NCBI GenBank assembly: GCA_035771175.1
Contig: CM069604.1
Location: 16,369,115-16,433,114, forward strand
Source of the DNA: Paratinospora sagittata
Taxonomy: Eukaryota; Streptophyta; Magnoliopsida; Ranunculales; Menispermaceae
DNA length: 64,000 nucleotides
Direction: 5' to 3'
Positions within the stretch are counted from its first letter, which is position 1, and each line of letters starts with the position of its first letter. Of this stretch, positions 55,161 through 64,000 are shown piece after piece. A program made the position numbers and the translations under genes. The notes beneath the pieces were generated by a model. It did not search any database, was not told where the DNA came from, and worked only from the letters and a program-made list of their open reading frames with translations.

Positions 55161-55243
55161 AAAAATAGGGCAGATTTTACTTTTGATGTTGTGAAAGGTC
55201 GAAGTAGTTGTTGATCCATCGCCTCTAATACTAACGTCGCAAC
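55161..55243 (-). pseudogene. LINE fragment between two copia insertions
   Basis: Minus strand reads ATLVLEAMDQQLLRPFTTSKVKSALF, the linker just before the LINE SPGPDG block. It joins 63836-64000 (YFKSIFRNSKSNPNKHQVLD) in frame across the GCAAC duplication of the copia element. Only 83 bases separate the two copia insertions. Confidence 0.8.
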
Positions 55244-55463
55244 TGTTGGCCCAGATATGTCCAAGAGGGTGGTGAATTGGACACTTAGTAGATTTTAACC
55301 TTTTTAAAAATTCTGTGGAATAATAAAAGCAGATTAAACAAAGTATAGCAATCAAATACAGCAAATGTAAATGAGACAATGCAAGCAAGATTTATAGTGG
55401 TTCGGCCCCGCCTATATCTACTACCTAACCTCCTCAGTTAGGATTTGTTCAAACTCCACTATA

Positions 55464-55580
55464 GACCTTCTTACGGGTGAAGATCAAACCGGTATACTTT
55501 CTCAACTTACGGGTGTAAGAAAGACTATTTCTCAACTTACGGGTGTGAGAAAACCGTTTCTCAACTTTTGGGTGTGAGAT
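55464..55580 (-). repeat. Leader hairpins of the 3' LTR (four units)
   Basis: 55464-55485 (CTTC/GAAG, loop TTACGGGT), 55499-55521 (TTCTCA/TAAGAA), 55529-55551 (TTCTCA/TGAGAA, loop ACTTACGGGTG) and 55558-55580 (TTCTCA/TGAGAT). Confidence 0.82.
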
Positions 55581-55992
55581 GACCATTACAACTTCGAGCA
55601 ACACTTGCTCTTGTTCAGTGACTAACCAATCACTGCAAATTTAATACAAGATGAGATATGATTCCTTTTACTTAGAATCAAAGTGATACTTACAAAGCTT
55701 TGGATTGAACCTTCAGTAATCACAGATTTAGCAAAATATGTATGATGAAGTTTATGCTGAAAATAGGTTCAAAGAGCTTGTCTTCTTTAATGGATTGTCA
55801 AAATAATGAAGATGAAGTTCAATCAATCCAAAAGACTTAAAGTCTTTCTTTCAAAAGATCGTAAGATCAAGCACAAGTGAAAGAAGACTAACTTTTGAAA
55901 AGTTTTTTGGCGCAAGTGAATATTGTTAATACGTTTTGAATGAATATTAGATTTCGTATATCATTATTTGTTTTTCTGTTCTAAGGCAGTAT

Positions 55993-56002
55993 GTATATAT
56001 AG
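55993..56002 (-). promoter_or_regulatory. TATA box of the copia 3' LTR
   Basis: Minus strand CTATATATAC, in the same place as 62569-62578 of the 5' LTR and CTATAAATAC of the solo LTRs. It separates the U3 hairpin array from the leader hairpins. Confidence 0.65.
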
Positions 56003-56289
56003 GAATAACATAAGCGGAATGGACTTGATGATTTTGGCGCTCTAGGTTATTTCAAATACAACGTATACTTTCTTTCCAGAAATGGATCGATTCAGCTTAA
56101 TGCACATTACGCCGATAGTACCTGAATCGTCTGATCATTCCATGAAAAGAGAATGTTCTGACATGCTTTTAAAACGTTCAAAAAGTTCTGAAAAAGTTGT
56201 TGTACGATTTTGAAAAGTTCTGAAAAGTATTCGTATGGTTCTGAAGAAAGTAACAGAAATGGTGCTCTTGTCAGAACAGTAACATTTGT

Positions 56290-56880
56290 TGAATTAGCGT
56301 CCTTACACATAATATCAATTTTTGTCGTTTTGTTCCTTGAGGGCGCTCATGGAGCATAAGCGTCCTGCTGAACATTGAAGTGAGGGAGCAACTAAGTCGT
56401 AAGCGTCCTGACTTACTTTGACACTTTAAACGATTCAAAACATGAGGACGCTAATAGGACGCATTGAAAACACGAAGGCGCTACTCAAGAGTTAGCATCT
56501 TGAAATTTAAAATCAGTTTTAAAACATTGTTGAGTACGTTGAAGGACAATAAGCGTCCTGAGGGTTATTAAGTTGATTCTAAAGATGAGGGCGCTCCTAC
56601 ACAAGTAGCGTCCTGATAATTTATTCAACTTATAACTATCAGCGTCCTTGAAGATAGAAATCACTTGAAAATATAAAGAACTTCTAGCGAGCTAAGACTA
56701 AGTCAGCGTCCTGACATTCTCAAAGGTTGATAAAAGAAAGGTCGTCACTTACAAGTAAGTGTCCTTATTAATCAGTTCAATTCAACCTTGAGCGTCCTAA
56801 TATTTTATCAGTGTCTTGACTCATCAAGTCCAAGAGGGCGCTGCTTAAAACATTAGTGTCCTAAAAGACTTTATAAAAGT
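56290..56880 (-). repeat. U3 hairpin array of the 3' LTR
   Basis: About nine units of GAGGGCGCT ... AGCGTCCTGA type (plus view), for example near 56339, 56385, 56443, 56478, 56586 and 56834. Confidence 0.8.
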
Positions 56881-57234
56881 GGTTTTTGATTTCTAGATTA
56901 AAGCTCGATAAAACATAATGCAATCGGATTAAATCGAACATGCAAACGATCGATTAAAACATGCAGGCAACATATCACTAAATCATATGACATAGAAGGT
57001 CCTACAACCTATCATAATTTAATCATACAGCCAAACATCTTCAAATGATCATGGTCTTCAAGAAGATCTTAAATAAGTTTGCCATGCATCATTGATTCTT
57101 TGAAACCTTTAAGAAAGATTAGATATGGAATATGTGCAGTAATATTATATACATATTTTTGTTTGTAATCATCAAAATATCTTTCATATTAGGGACATAT
57201 TCTCGTAAGGGACGTGAGGATAATTGGTTCAACA

Positions 57235-57250
57235 ATCTCCCCTTTTTTTA
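57235..57250 (-). other. Polypurine tract next to the 3' LTR
   Basis: Minus strand AAAAAAAGGGGAGAT directly precedes the LTR start TGTTGAACC. This is the usual primer for plus-strand synthesis. Confidence 0.8.
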
Positions 57251-57495
57251 TGATTTCAAACACATTACTATAGGCTTTAAAGCAAGCTAATAAAATGATG
57301 TGTGTACGCATGAAATGCAGTACTAATGATCCTTGATTCATATGATATGAGTGTATTTCCAAGGAATGTACTTAAAACGTCACTTAAACTCCCTCTGAAT
57401 ATATGATGCTTCAATGATATTACTTCTCCCCCTTTTGAAATATCAAAAAGAGTAAAGTATCATGAAATATGTGTCCCCCTATATAGAGGTACGCA

Positions 57496-58994
57496 TCACA
57501 AATCAGTGTCAGAGAACATGCCAAGTTCTCTTCGAATGTGAACAAACTGGTCTTTTGGTAGGGCTTTAGTAAATATGTCAGTCAGTTGTTGTTTGGTTCC
57601 AATGTGAGATAATATGACTTCTCCATTTTGCACATGATCCTGTAAAAAGTAATGTCTTATTTGAATATGCTTAGTTCGGGAGTGCAATACAGGATTTTTA
57701 GAAATGTTAACAGGACTAGTATTATCACACAAAATCTCAGCACAGGGAATAAATATTTGATAATCCTGAAGATGTTTCATGTAAAGAACCTGAGAACAGC
57801 AACTTTCAGCTTCAACATATTCTGCTTCAGCTGTGGATAGTGCCACGGAGTGTTGTTTCTTGCGAAACCAAGAAATCAAAGAATTTCCAAGAAAGTGACA
57901 AAATTCGGAGGTATTTTTCCTATCAGTGAGACTGCCGGCATAGTTAGAGTCTACATAACTTCTGAGATCAAATGAAATACCTTTGGAATACTAGATTCCT
58001 AAGTGAGTTGTGCCATTTATGTATTTGAATATTCATTTGACACACTTTAAATGAGATTATTTAGGTTCTGATTGAAATCTTGCACAAAGGCAGACACTGA
58101 ACATAATGGCAGGTCGACTTGCAGTTAAGTACAACAGACTTCCAATCATACTTCTATAAAGTTTTGAATCAATTGATTTACCTTTTTCATCCTTATCTAA
58201 TTTGATTGTAGAGGTACAGGGAGTATCAATCGATTTCAAATTGTGCATTTGAAACTTTTTAACCATTTCCTTAGCATACTTTGATTGGCTTATAAAGGTG
58301 TCTTTCGGCATTTGCTTAATTCGTAAGCCGAGAAAGTACGTAAGTTCTCCCATCATACTCATTTCAAATTCCTTCTGCATTAATTTAGAAAACCCATTAC
58401 ATAATTCTTTGTTTGAGGCACCAAAAATGATATCATTCACATAAATTTGAACAATAAGCATATTGTCATTGTGATGTTTGATAAACAAAGTTGGATCAAG
58501 TTTTCCTTTATGAAACTTATGATCTAAAAGAAATGAACTCAGTCGATCATACCAAGCTCTTGGAGCTTGTCTTAATCCATATAAGGCTTTGTGGAGTTTG
58601 AACACATATTCCGGGTCTTGAGCATCCTCAAACCCTGGAAGTTGTTCCACATATACCTCTTCATTGATGTATCAATTTAGAAAAGTACTATTTACATCCA
58701 TGGTATAAGGTAAAATCCTTGTAACAAGCATACGCAAGTAACATTCTTATTGCCTCTAATGTTGCTACTGGGGCAAAGGCTTCTTCGAAGTCTATGCCTT
58801 TTTCTTTGTTGTACCATTGTGCAACCAATCTAGCCTTATTGCGGACAATGATGAAAAGGTCTAGGAACTAATTCTTATACTTTGTTCCGCACAAAGTGTC
58901 CTAGTTCTTCTTGCATAGCAAGAATCCAATTTTCATCTTCCAGTGCCTCTTCCACTTTAATTGGTTCAAATTGTGATACAAAAGTAACAAGCTC
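57496..58994 (-). pseudogene. Copia reverse transcriptase and RNase H, RT site mutated
   Basis: RT lies mainly in 58650-58057: VFKLHKALYGLRQAPRAWY, FLLDHKF, DPTLFIKH, then IYVNDIIFGA, where YVDD is expected, so a catalytic Asp is Asn. MGELTYFLGLRIKQ, SKYAKEMVKKFQM and YRSMIGSLLYLTASRPAIMFSV follow. The start of RT (58651-58994) is frame-broken. RNase H is in 57879-57496: ISWFRKKQHSVALSTAEAEYV, DNTSPVNISKNPVLHSRTKH, VQNGEVILSHIGTKQQLTDIFTKALP. A break lies between RT and RNase H (57880-58056). Not functional. Confidence 0.9.
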
Positions 58995-59960
58995 CTAATC
59001 TTTTTGAATTGAAGCTCTAGTGGATACACCCTTTCGTGGATCTCCTAAAATATGATCTTGGGAAAAACCTTGAAACAATCTAGAGTTTTTAGAGGATTCT
59101 AAAGATGGTTCAAGTTCAAGATCTATAATCTTGGTTGTCTTGGGTTCATAATCATAAAAATTCAATTGTTTAAATTCCTCTTCAAGACTTTTCTTATTTT
59201 CATTTTCATCAAAATTTACGTGAATTGATTCTTCTACAGTTTGATTAGATTTGTTGAACACTCTATAGGCTCTACTATGAGAAGAATATCCTAAGAATAT
59301 TCTTATGTCAGATTTAGGTTCAAACTTATCTAGATTATCTTTATCATTCAGAATAAAACATTTGCATCTGAATACTCGGAAGTAACTAATGTTGGGTGTT
59401 CTACCCTTCCATAGTTCATATGAAGTTTTATTCAAATCTCTTCTGATTAGAACTCAGTTCATCACATAGCATGCAGTGTTAATAGCTTCACCCCAAAATG
59501 ATTTGCGGTGTTATACTCATTAAGCATTGTTCTACACATCTCCTGCAGAGTTCTATTCTTTCTCTCAACTACACCATTTTGTTGTGGTGTCCTAAGGGCT
59601 GATAGATGGTGAGTGTAACCTTGATTGTTACAAAATTCTTCCAGATTTTTATTGACAAATTCACCAACTCTATCACTCCTAATTATGTTGATTTTGTAAC
59701 CCTTTTCATTTTTGACTCTCTTACAGATTTTTATAAATGTTTCACATGCATCAGATTTATGAGCTAATAGAAATACCCATGTGAATTGAGTAAAGTCATC
59801 AACAATCACAAACACATATGATTTACCACCTGAGCTTTGGGTTTTGGTTGGTCCGGAAAGATCCATGTGAATCAGTTCGAGAGCTTTAGAGGTTGATTGA
59901 TGCCTCTTGCTCTTAAAATCGGGTATGCTTACCAAGTTGACATGATACATTTTGTTTCTT
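58995..59960 (-). pseudogene. Copia integrase, N-terminal zinc domain missing
   Basis: 59950-59462 has the core: LELIHMDLSGPT (first Asp), YVFVIVDDFTQFTWVFLL, IIRSDRVGEF (second Asp; GGEF usual) and TPQQNGVVERKNRTLQEM (Glu). 59435-58995 continues after a frame break: YELWKGRTPNISYFRVFRCK and SDIRIFLGYSSHSRAYRVFN. The GAG-pre-integrase/HHCC segment that should lie between FNDMKKQNV and the KSKRHQSTSKALE start is almost gone, a deletion of roughly 70 codons at about 59930. Confidence 0.88.
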
Positions 59961-60251
59961 CATGTCATTAAAGTTTGTGCAATACACATTCTTAATTCTA
60001 GATGCCATGAATGCAACAGTTTTATCAGCATGCTTGACTGTGCACCTATTTGCTTCAAATGAAATGTCATAACCCTTGTCACATAATTGACTTATGCTCA
60101 AGAGATATGGATAGAAAATCGTTACCAATAGTTCTGATGCCTTCAATGTCACCTTTGCTGTCATCTCCGAAAGTGACATTTCCTCCTTTCTTCTTTTCAA
60201 GGCTCAGAAATTTAGATTTATCTCCAGTCATATGCCTTGAGCAGCTGCTGT
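59961..60251 (-). pseudogene. Copia protease remnant, DSG changed to DSS
   Basis: 60251-60200 reads WYLDSSCSRHMTGDKSKFL; the catalytic motif is normally DSG. The frame then shifts to 60200-59960 with LSISQLCDKGYDISFEANRC and VAFMASRIKNVYC. The related copy at 6483 keeps DSG but has lost the His of RHMTGD, so the two copies decayed independently. Confidence 0.85.
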
Positions 60252-60873
60252 CTAGATACCATATATCTTCATTTTTGCATATCTACACAACATAAAATAC
60301 TTTTGACTTTGGTACCCATCCAAGTTTGGGTCCATGCATGTTAGCCTCAGTAAGAACAAATTTTTCAATCCATGCATATTTCTTTTTCTTAAGACATTAC
60401 ATCTAAATATGGTATGACCTTCCTTATGACATTTTTGGCATGTTGGTTGTTTGGTCAGTAAGGTATTGTATTCCTTTTGTTTCGACCCATGAGTATAGCC
60501 TAAGCCAGCTTTGTCGAATGCACATCTTTGTGATCCTAGCAGCATGTCAAAAAACTTTTAACCATTTGTGAATTTAGTCATGGTGCAGTTCGGGTCTTCA
60601 TTTTCCTTTCTAAGAGTTTCATTTTCAATTTTAGTTTCCCAACAACTTTGTTAAGTTGTTCATTATCTAGAGACATTTTGTCTAGCTCTTCTTGTTATAA
60701 TTCTATTTCCTCAAGAGCTTTTTCAAGACTATGCTTGAGCTCTTCATTTTTCTTGGTCTCTTTACTAAGTTTTGTCTTAAGTTCCTGAATATGAGCAAAG
60801 AGCTCATTAAGTTTGTCAATGAGTTCAGATTTTACCTCGGTGCTTGCCATTAAGCATAGTTCAGCAGTGTGAT
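60252..60873 (-). pseudogene. Copia gag C-terminal coiled coil and second zinc knuckle
   Basis: Minus strand from 60850: MASTEVKSELIDKLNEL, then LKTKLSKETKKNEELKHSLEKA, a heptad-rich coiled coil with stops. 60545-60252 follows with CQKC-HKEG-H-TIFR-C, a full CCHC knuckle. It aligns with 5900-6360 of the truncated copy. Confidence 0.8.
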
Positions 60874-61871
60874 CTAAATCCGCTTCATCTTCGCTTGACC
60901 TTGAATCATCCCATGTAACTTTGAGAACTTTGAGTTCTTCTTATATTTAGTGGGACATTCGCTCTTTACATGACCTGGTTTGTTACAACCGCAACATATT
61001 AACTCTACAGGTTTAGACTTGGGTTTCTTTCCTTTGTGAAACCTTGAGTAAGAGCTATTCTTACTCTTTCTCCTAAGCAATTTGTTAAACTTTCTAGACA
61101 ACATAGCCATGTTATCTTCTGAGTCTGAATCATTTTCAGAATCAATTTCAGCATTGAGGGCAATAGATTTCTTTTCTTTTTCCTCAACCTTGACCGGGCT
61201 CATCTTATCTTTTAACTTCATTTCATAAACCATTAATGAACTGCATAGTTCATCAAAAGTGTATTCAGCCAGATTTTTGGCTTCTTCAATGGCTGTGGCC
61301 TTGGGTTTCCATGCTCTGGGTAGGCCTCTTAGAAACTTTCTAACAGTTTCTTCTTGGTCATAGATTTTTCCTAGGTTCTTTATTTCATTGATGTTTGTTG
61401 TAAACCGAGCAATAGCCTTAGCTATCGAGTCAGTTTCCTTCATCCTATAGGTCTCATATTTTTCAACTAACAGTTGGAGTTTTGCCTTTTTAACTTGCAA
61501 AGTTCCTTCGTGGGTGACCTCTAACTTGTTCCATATTTCCTTAGCGGTTTCACACGCACTAACTCTATTGAACTCTTCGACTGATAAACTGCAAAACAAA
61601 ATGTTTATAGTTGGTTATTCAATAGTTCTCTATTCTTTTCCTTGGTACTTCATTCTTTTATTTCCTTCGGGACAATAGCGCCGTCAACTATTGTAGTAGG
61701 TGTTGGACAATCTTTTGTCACAACATCCCACATCTCTAGATCTTGGGTATTTAGGTAGTACCTAATATTAGTTTTCCAGTGTGAATAGTTTTCTCTCTTA
61801 AATAGTGGCGGTCGATTAGTGGAGTTTCCTTCACCTGAGAGATAAGTGCTTCTTTCATTTTGTGCTGCCAT
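60874..61871 (-). pseudogene. Copia gag, two frames
   Basis: 61871-61650 starts MAAQNERSTYL, then RPPLFKRENYSHWKTNIRYYL and LEMWDVVTKDCP (DUF4219/UBN2-type start). After a break, 61599-60874 runs LSVEEFNRVSACETAKEIWN, LEVTHEGTLQVKKAKLQLL, FTTNINEIKNLGKIYDQEE, FLRGLPRAWKPKATAIEEA, YTFDELCSSLMVYEM, an acidic linker, and C-CGC-NKPG-H-VKSE-C (CCGC, GHVKSEC). The start follows the primer-binding site by about 35 bases. Gag would build the particle; the break near 61620 prevents a full product. Confidence 0.9.
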
Positions 61872-61906
61872 ACTTAATCAAAGATGGTTAGATACTTTAA
61901 CGGTTA

Positions 61907-61922
61907 ACCTGCTCTGATAGCA
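61907..61922 (-). other. Primer-binding site (initiator Met tRNA type)
   Basis: Minus strand TGCTATCAGAGCAGGT just inside the 5' LTR, matching TGGTATCAGAGC with one change (GG to GC). Confidence 0.85.
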
Positions 61923-62179
61923 ATTGTTGGCCCAGATATGTCCAAGAGGGGGGTGAATTGGACACTTAGCAGATTTTAACCTTTCTAAAAATTGTGCAGA
62001 ATAATAAAAGCAGATTAAACAAAGTATAGCAATCAAATACAACAAATGTAAATGAGACAATGCAAGCAAGATTTATAGTGGTTCGGCCGCGCCTACATCC
62101 ATTACCTAACCTCCTCAGTTAGGATATGTTCAAACTCCACTATAGACATTCTTACGAATGAAGATCAAACCGGTACACT

Positions 62180-62319
62180 TTCTCAACTTACGGGTGTGAG
62201 AACTACCATTTCTTAACTTACGGGTGTGAGAAGACTATGTCTCAACTTATGGGTGTGAGAAGACCGTTTCTCAGCTTCCGGGTGTGAGAAGACCGTTTCT
62301 CAACTTTTGGGTGTGAGAT
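62180..62319 (-). repeat. Leader hairpin array of the 5' LTR (five units)
   Basis: 62180-62202, 62210-62232, 62239-62261, 62268-62290 and 62297-62319, about 29-30 bases apart. Arms TTCTCA (or TTCTTA, GTCTCA) and TGAGAA; loops ACTTACGGGTG twice, ACTTATGGGTG, GCTTCCGGGTG and ACTTTTGGGTG. A TTAC-loop relative precedes at about 62150. Confidence 0.87.
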
Positions 62320-62568
62320 GACCGTTACAACTTCGAGCAACCCTTGCTCTTGTCCAGTCACTTCAATGGATTGTCAAAATAATGAAGATGAAGTTCAATC
62401 AATCCAGAAGACTCGAAGTCTTTCTTTCAAAAGATCGTAAGATCAAGCACAAGTGAAAGAAGACTAACTTTCGAAAAGTGTTTTGGCGCAAGTGAAAATG
62501 GTTATTACGTTTTGAATGAATATTTGTTTTCGTATATCATTATTTATTTTTCTGCTCTAAGGTAATTC

Positions 62569-62578
62569 ATATATATAG
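62569..62578 (-). promoter_or_regulatory. TATA box of the copia 5' LTR
   Basis: Minus strand CTATATATATG between the U3 array and the leader hairpins. The transcript would start some 30 bases lower in coordinate and include the hairpins. Confidence 0.65.
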
Positions 62579-62864
62579 GAATAACATAAGCGGAATGGAC
62601 TTGATGATTTTGGCGCTATAGGTTATTTCAAATACAACGGATACTTTCTTTCCAGAAATGGATCGATTCAGCTCAATGCACATTACGGCGATAACACCTG
62701 AATCGTCTGATCCTTTCATGAAAAGAGAATATTCTAACATGTTTTTAGAGTGTTCAAAAAGTTTTGAAAAAGTTATTGTACGATTCTTAGAAGTTCTGAA
62801 AAATATTCATGCGGTTTTGAAGAAAGTAACATAAATGGTGCTCTTGTCAGAACAGTAACATTTG

Positions 62865-63470
62865 TTGAATTAGCGTCCTTGCGCATAATATCAACTTTTG
62901 TCGTTTTATTCCTTGAGGCGCTCATGGAGTGTAAGTGTCCTACTGAACATTGAAGTGAGGGCGCTACTAAGTCGTAAGCATCCTAACTTACTTTGACGAT
63001 TTAAATGACTCAAAACATGAGGGCGCTACTTCGCGGTTAGCGTCCTGCTTTGTTTTAAAAACATTGAACACACGAGGGCGCTACTCAAGAGTTAGCGTCT
63101 TGAAATTTAAAATCAGTTTTAAAACATTGTTGAGTACGTTAAAGGACAGTAAGCGTTTTGAGGGTTATTAAGTTGATTCTAAAGATGAGGGTGCTCCTAC
63201 ACAAGTAGTGTACTGATAATTTATTCAACTTATAACTATTAGCATCCTTGAAAATAGAAATCACTTGAAAACATAAAGAACTTCCAGCGAGCTAAGACTA
63301 AGTTAGCGTCCTGACAATCTCAAAGGTTGATAAAAGAAAGGTCGTCACTTACAAGTAAGCGTCCTTATTAATCAGTTCAATTCAACCTTGAACGTCCTAA
63401 TATTTTATCAATGTCCAGACTCATCCAGTCCAAGAGGGCGTTGCTTAAAACATTAGTGTCCTGAAAGACT
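62865..63470 (-). repeat. U3 hairpin array of the 5' LTR
   Basis: About ten units of GAGGGCGCT ... AGCGTCCTG type (plus view), for example near 62957, 63020, 63074, 63187 and 63434. Unit order matches the 3' LTR except for one extra unit near 63018-63050. Confidence 0.8.
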
Positions 63471-63835
63471 TCATAAAATTGGTTTTTGATTTCTCGATTA
63501 AAGCTCGATAAAACATAATGTAACCGGATTAAATCGCATATGCAAACGATCGATTAAAACATGCAGGCATACATATCGCTGAATCATACGACATAAAAGG
63601 TCCTACAACCTATCATAATCTAATCATACAACCGAACATCTTCAAATGATCATGGTTTTCAAGAAGATTTTTAATACGTTCGCGATGCATCATTGATTCT
63701 TTGAAACCTTCAAGTAAGATTAGATATGCCATATGTTCAGTAATATCATAGACAGAATGTGGTTTGTAATCATCAAAATATCTTTCATATTAGGGACATA
63801 TTCTCGTAAGGGACGTGAGGATAATTGGTTCAACA

Positions 63836-64000
63836 GCAACCCCATCGAGAACTTGGTGTTTGTTAGGATTCGACTTGGAGTTTCTGAAAATGGATTTGAA
63901 GTAGCTTTCCATTACTCTATGGCCTTTTGAGCGTGGTCAATTTCAAGTTTAGCTCCAGGAGATGCAAGATTTGTTTTCAAGCTGCCCCTTATCCTTTATA
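63836..64000 (-). pseudogene. LINE fragment at the right edge
   Basis: Minus strand: degraded linker, then YFKSIFRNSKSNPNKHQVLDG, the stretch preceding LINE reverse transcriptase. It continues in frame at 55238 once the copia element and one GCAAC are removed. The endonuclease would lie beyond the window. Confidence 0.78.

Larger units (their letters stand above)
55244..57234 (-). mobile_element. 3' LTR of the copia element
   Basis: 1991 bases, flanked inside by a polypurine tract. TATA-like TATATATA near 55993-56002 (minus strand). U3 array 56290-56880, leader hairpins 55464-55580. It keeps about 130 bases (55625-55790, 'gactaaccaatcactgc' to 'ggttcaaagagc') that the 5' LTR has lost. Confidence 0.92.
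55244..63835 (-). mobile_element. Copia element with both LTRs (SIRE/Maximus-like), 8.6 kb, GCAAC duplication
   Basis: 3' LTR 55244-57234, 5' LTR 61925-63835, both reading TGTTGAACCAATTATCCTC ... GATATGTCC..GGGCCAACA on the minus strand. Perfect duplication GCAAC at 55239-55243 and 63836-63840. Internal order on the minus strand: primer-binding site, gag, protease, integrase, RT, RNase H, polypurine tract; integrase before RT defines copia. All coding parts are broken. Lineage (SIRE/Maximus) is inferred from gag wording and large LTRs; no envelope-like frame is seen. It is among the youngest insertions here, since nothing has inserted in it. Confidence 0.94.
61925..63835 (-). mobile_element. 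5' LTR of the copia element
   Basis: 1911 bases. Compared with the 3' LTR it has lost about 130 bases at 62361 and gained leader hairpins (five clear full units against three). The U3 array lies at 62865-63470. The outer end GGTTCAACA is followed by GCAAC. Confidence 0.92.
49144..64000 (-). mobile_element. Degenerate L1-type LINE with RNase H, split by three copia insertions
   Basis: Coding pieces on the minus strand join in order when insertions are removed: 64000-63836, 55238-55161, 53286-52063 and 50466-49144. They give the linker before RT, RT, the C-terminal region, a zinc-binding RT domain and RNase H, the plan of plant L1-type LINEs. The frame is colinear across each target site, which proves the insertions. 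The endonuclease end would lie right of the window. Stops and frameshifts are frequent, so it is dead and old. Confidence 0.88.

Noticed and set aside
58651..58994. Possible envelope-like extra frame in the copia element
   Set aside because: The stretch aligns with the degraded start of RT, and no additional frame lies between RNase H and the 3' LTR.
62180..62319. CRISPR-like array: 23-base units about 29-30 apart
   Set aside because: Units are hairpins of an LTR leader, the intervening bases are only 6-7 long and repeated too, and the context is a plant retroelement. No cas genes.

Overview
The window is nuclear DNA of a flowering plant, probably a eudicot. It is AT-rich and almost wholly transposable elements: Ty1/copia, Ty3/gypsy chromovirus and Athila-type LTR elements, a plant L1-type LINE with RNase H, and CACTA, hAT and Mutator-like DNA transposons. 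It contains one intact single-exon protein gene of a plant-specific family (N-terminal membrane segments, C-terminal DUF761 motif). I saw no rRNA, tRNA or CRISPR array. All family calls come from reading motifs; no database search was run.

Layout. 1-21211 is a pile-up of LTR fragments, broken copia gag/protease (5456-6811) and a broken gypsy gag-pol (13.8-19.0 kb) whose two flanking LTRs belong to different families. 21212-26243 is the host island: AT-rich upstream DNA, the DUF761 gene (23084-24808) and a foldback MITE. 26252-46286 is one small hAT element blown up by a nested stack: hAT contains an internally deleted Athila-type element (26701-45856). That element contains a CACTA transposon (26714-31449), a solo gypsy LTR (36351-38271), a solo copia LTR (39492-41983) and a solo Athila-like LTR (42398-44873). 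The last holds another gypsy LTR piece. 46516-48070 is a Pack-MULE carrying an intronless RBP45/47-like fragment. From 49144 to the right edge runs a dead LINE on the minus strand, split by two solo copia LTRs and by a copia element with both LTRs (55244-63835).

Target-site duplications were read directly for most insertions: GTA (CACTA), ATTAG, TTTTG, CGGGC, ATATC, AATAG and GCAAC (LTR elements), TCAAACTCA (MULE), plus near-perfect ones for the hAT, the Athila element and one solo LTR. The two Athila LTRs act as each other's empty site for three insertions, so insertion order can be read without dating.

The least explained structure is inside the copia LTRs. Each has two arrays of short imperfect hairpins. 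The U3 array (AGGACGCT ... AGCGCCCT) lies upstream of the TATA box. The second lies downstream of it, in the predicted leader RNA, with arms that change together (TTCTCA/TGAGAA, GATCCA/TGGATC, GATTCA/TGAATC, GTTCAC/GTGAAC) around a conserved loop. In the sense RNA that loop often reads CACCCGUAAGU, so it displays a 5' splice-site-like GUAAGU. The CACTA and the MULE each carry host gene fragments, one with introns and one without.
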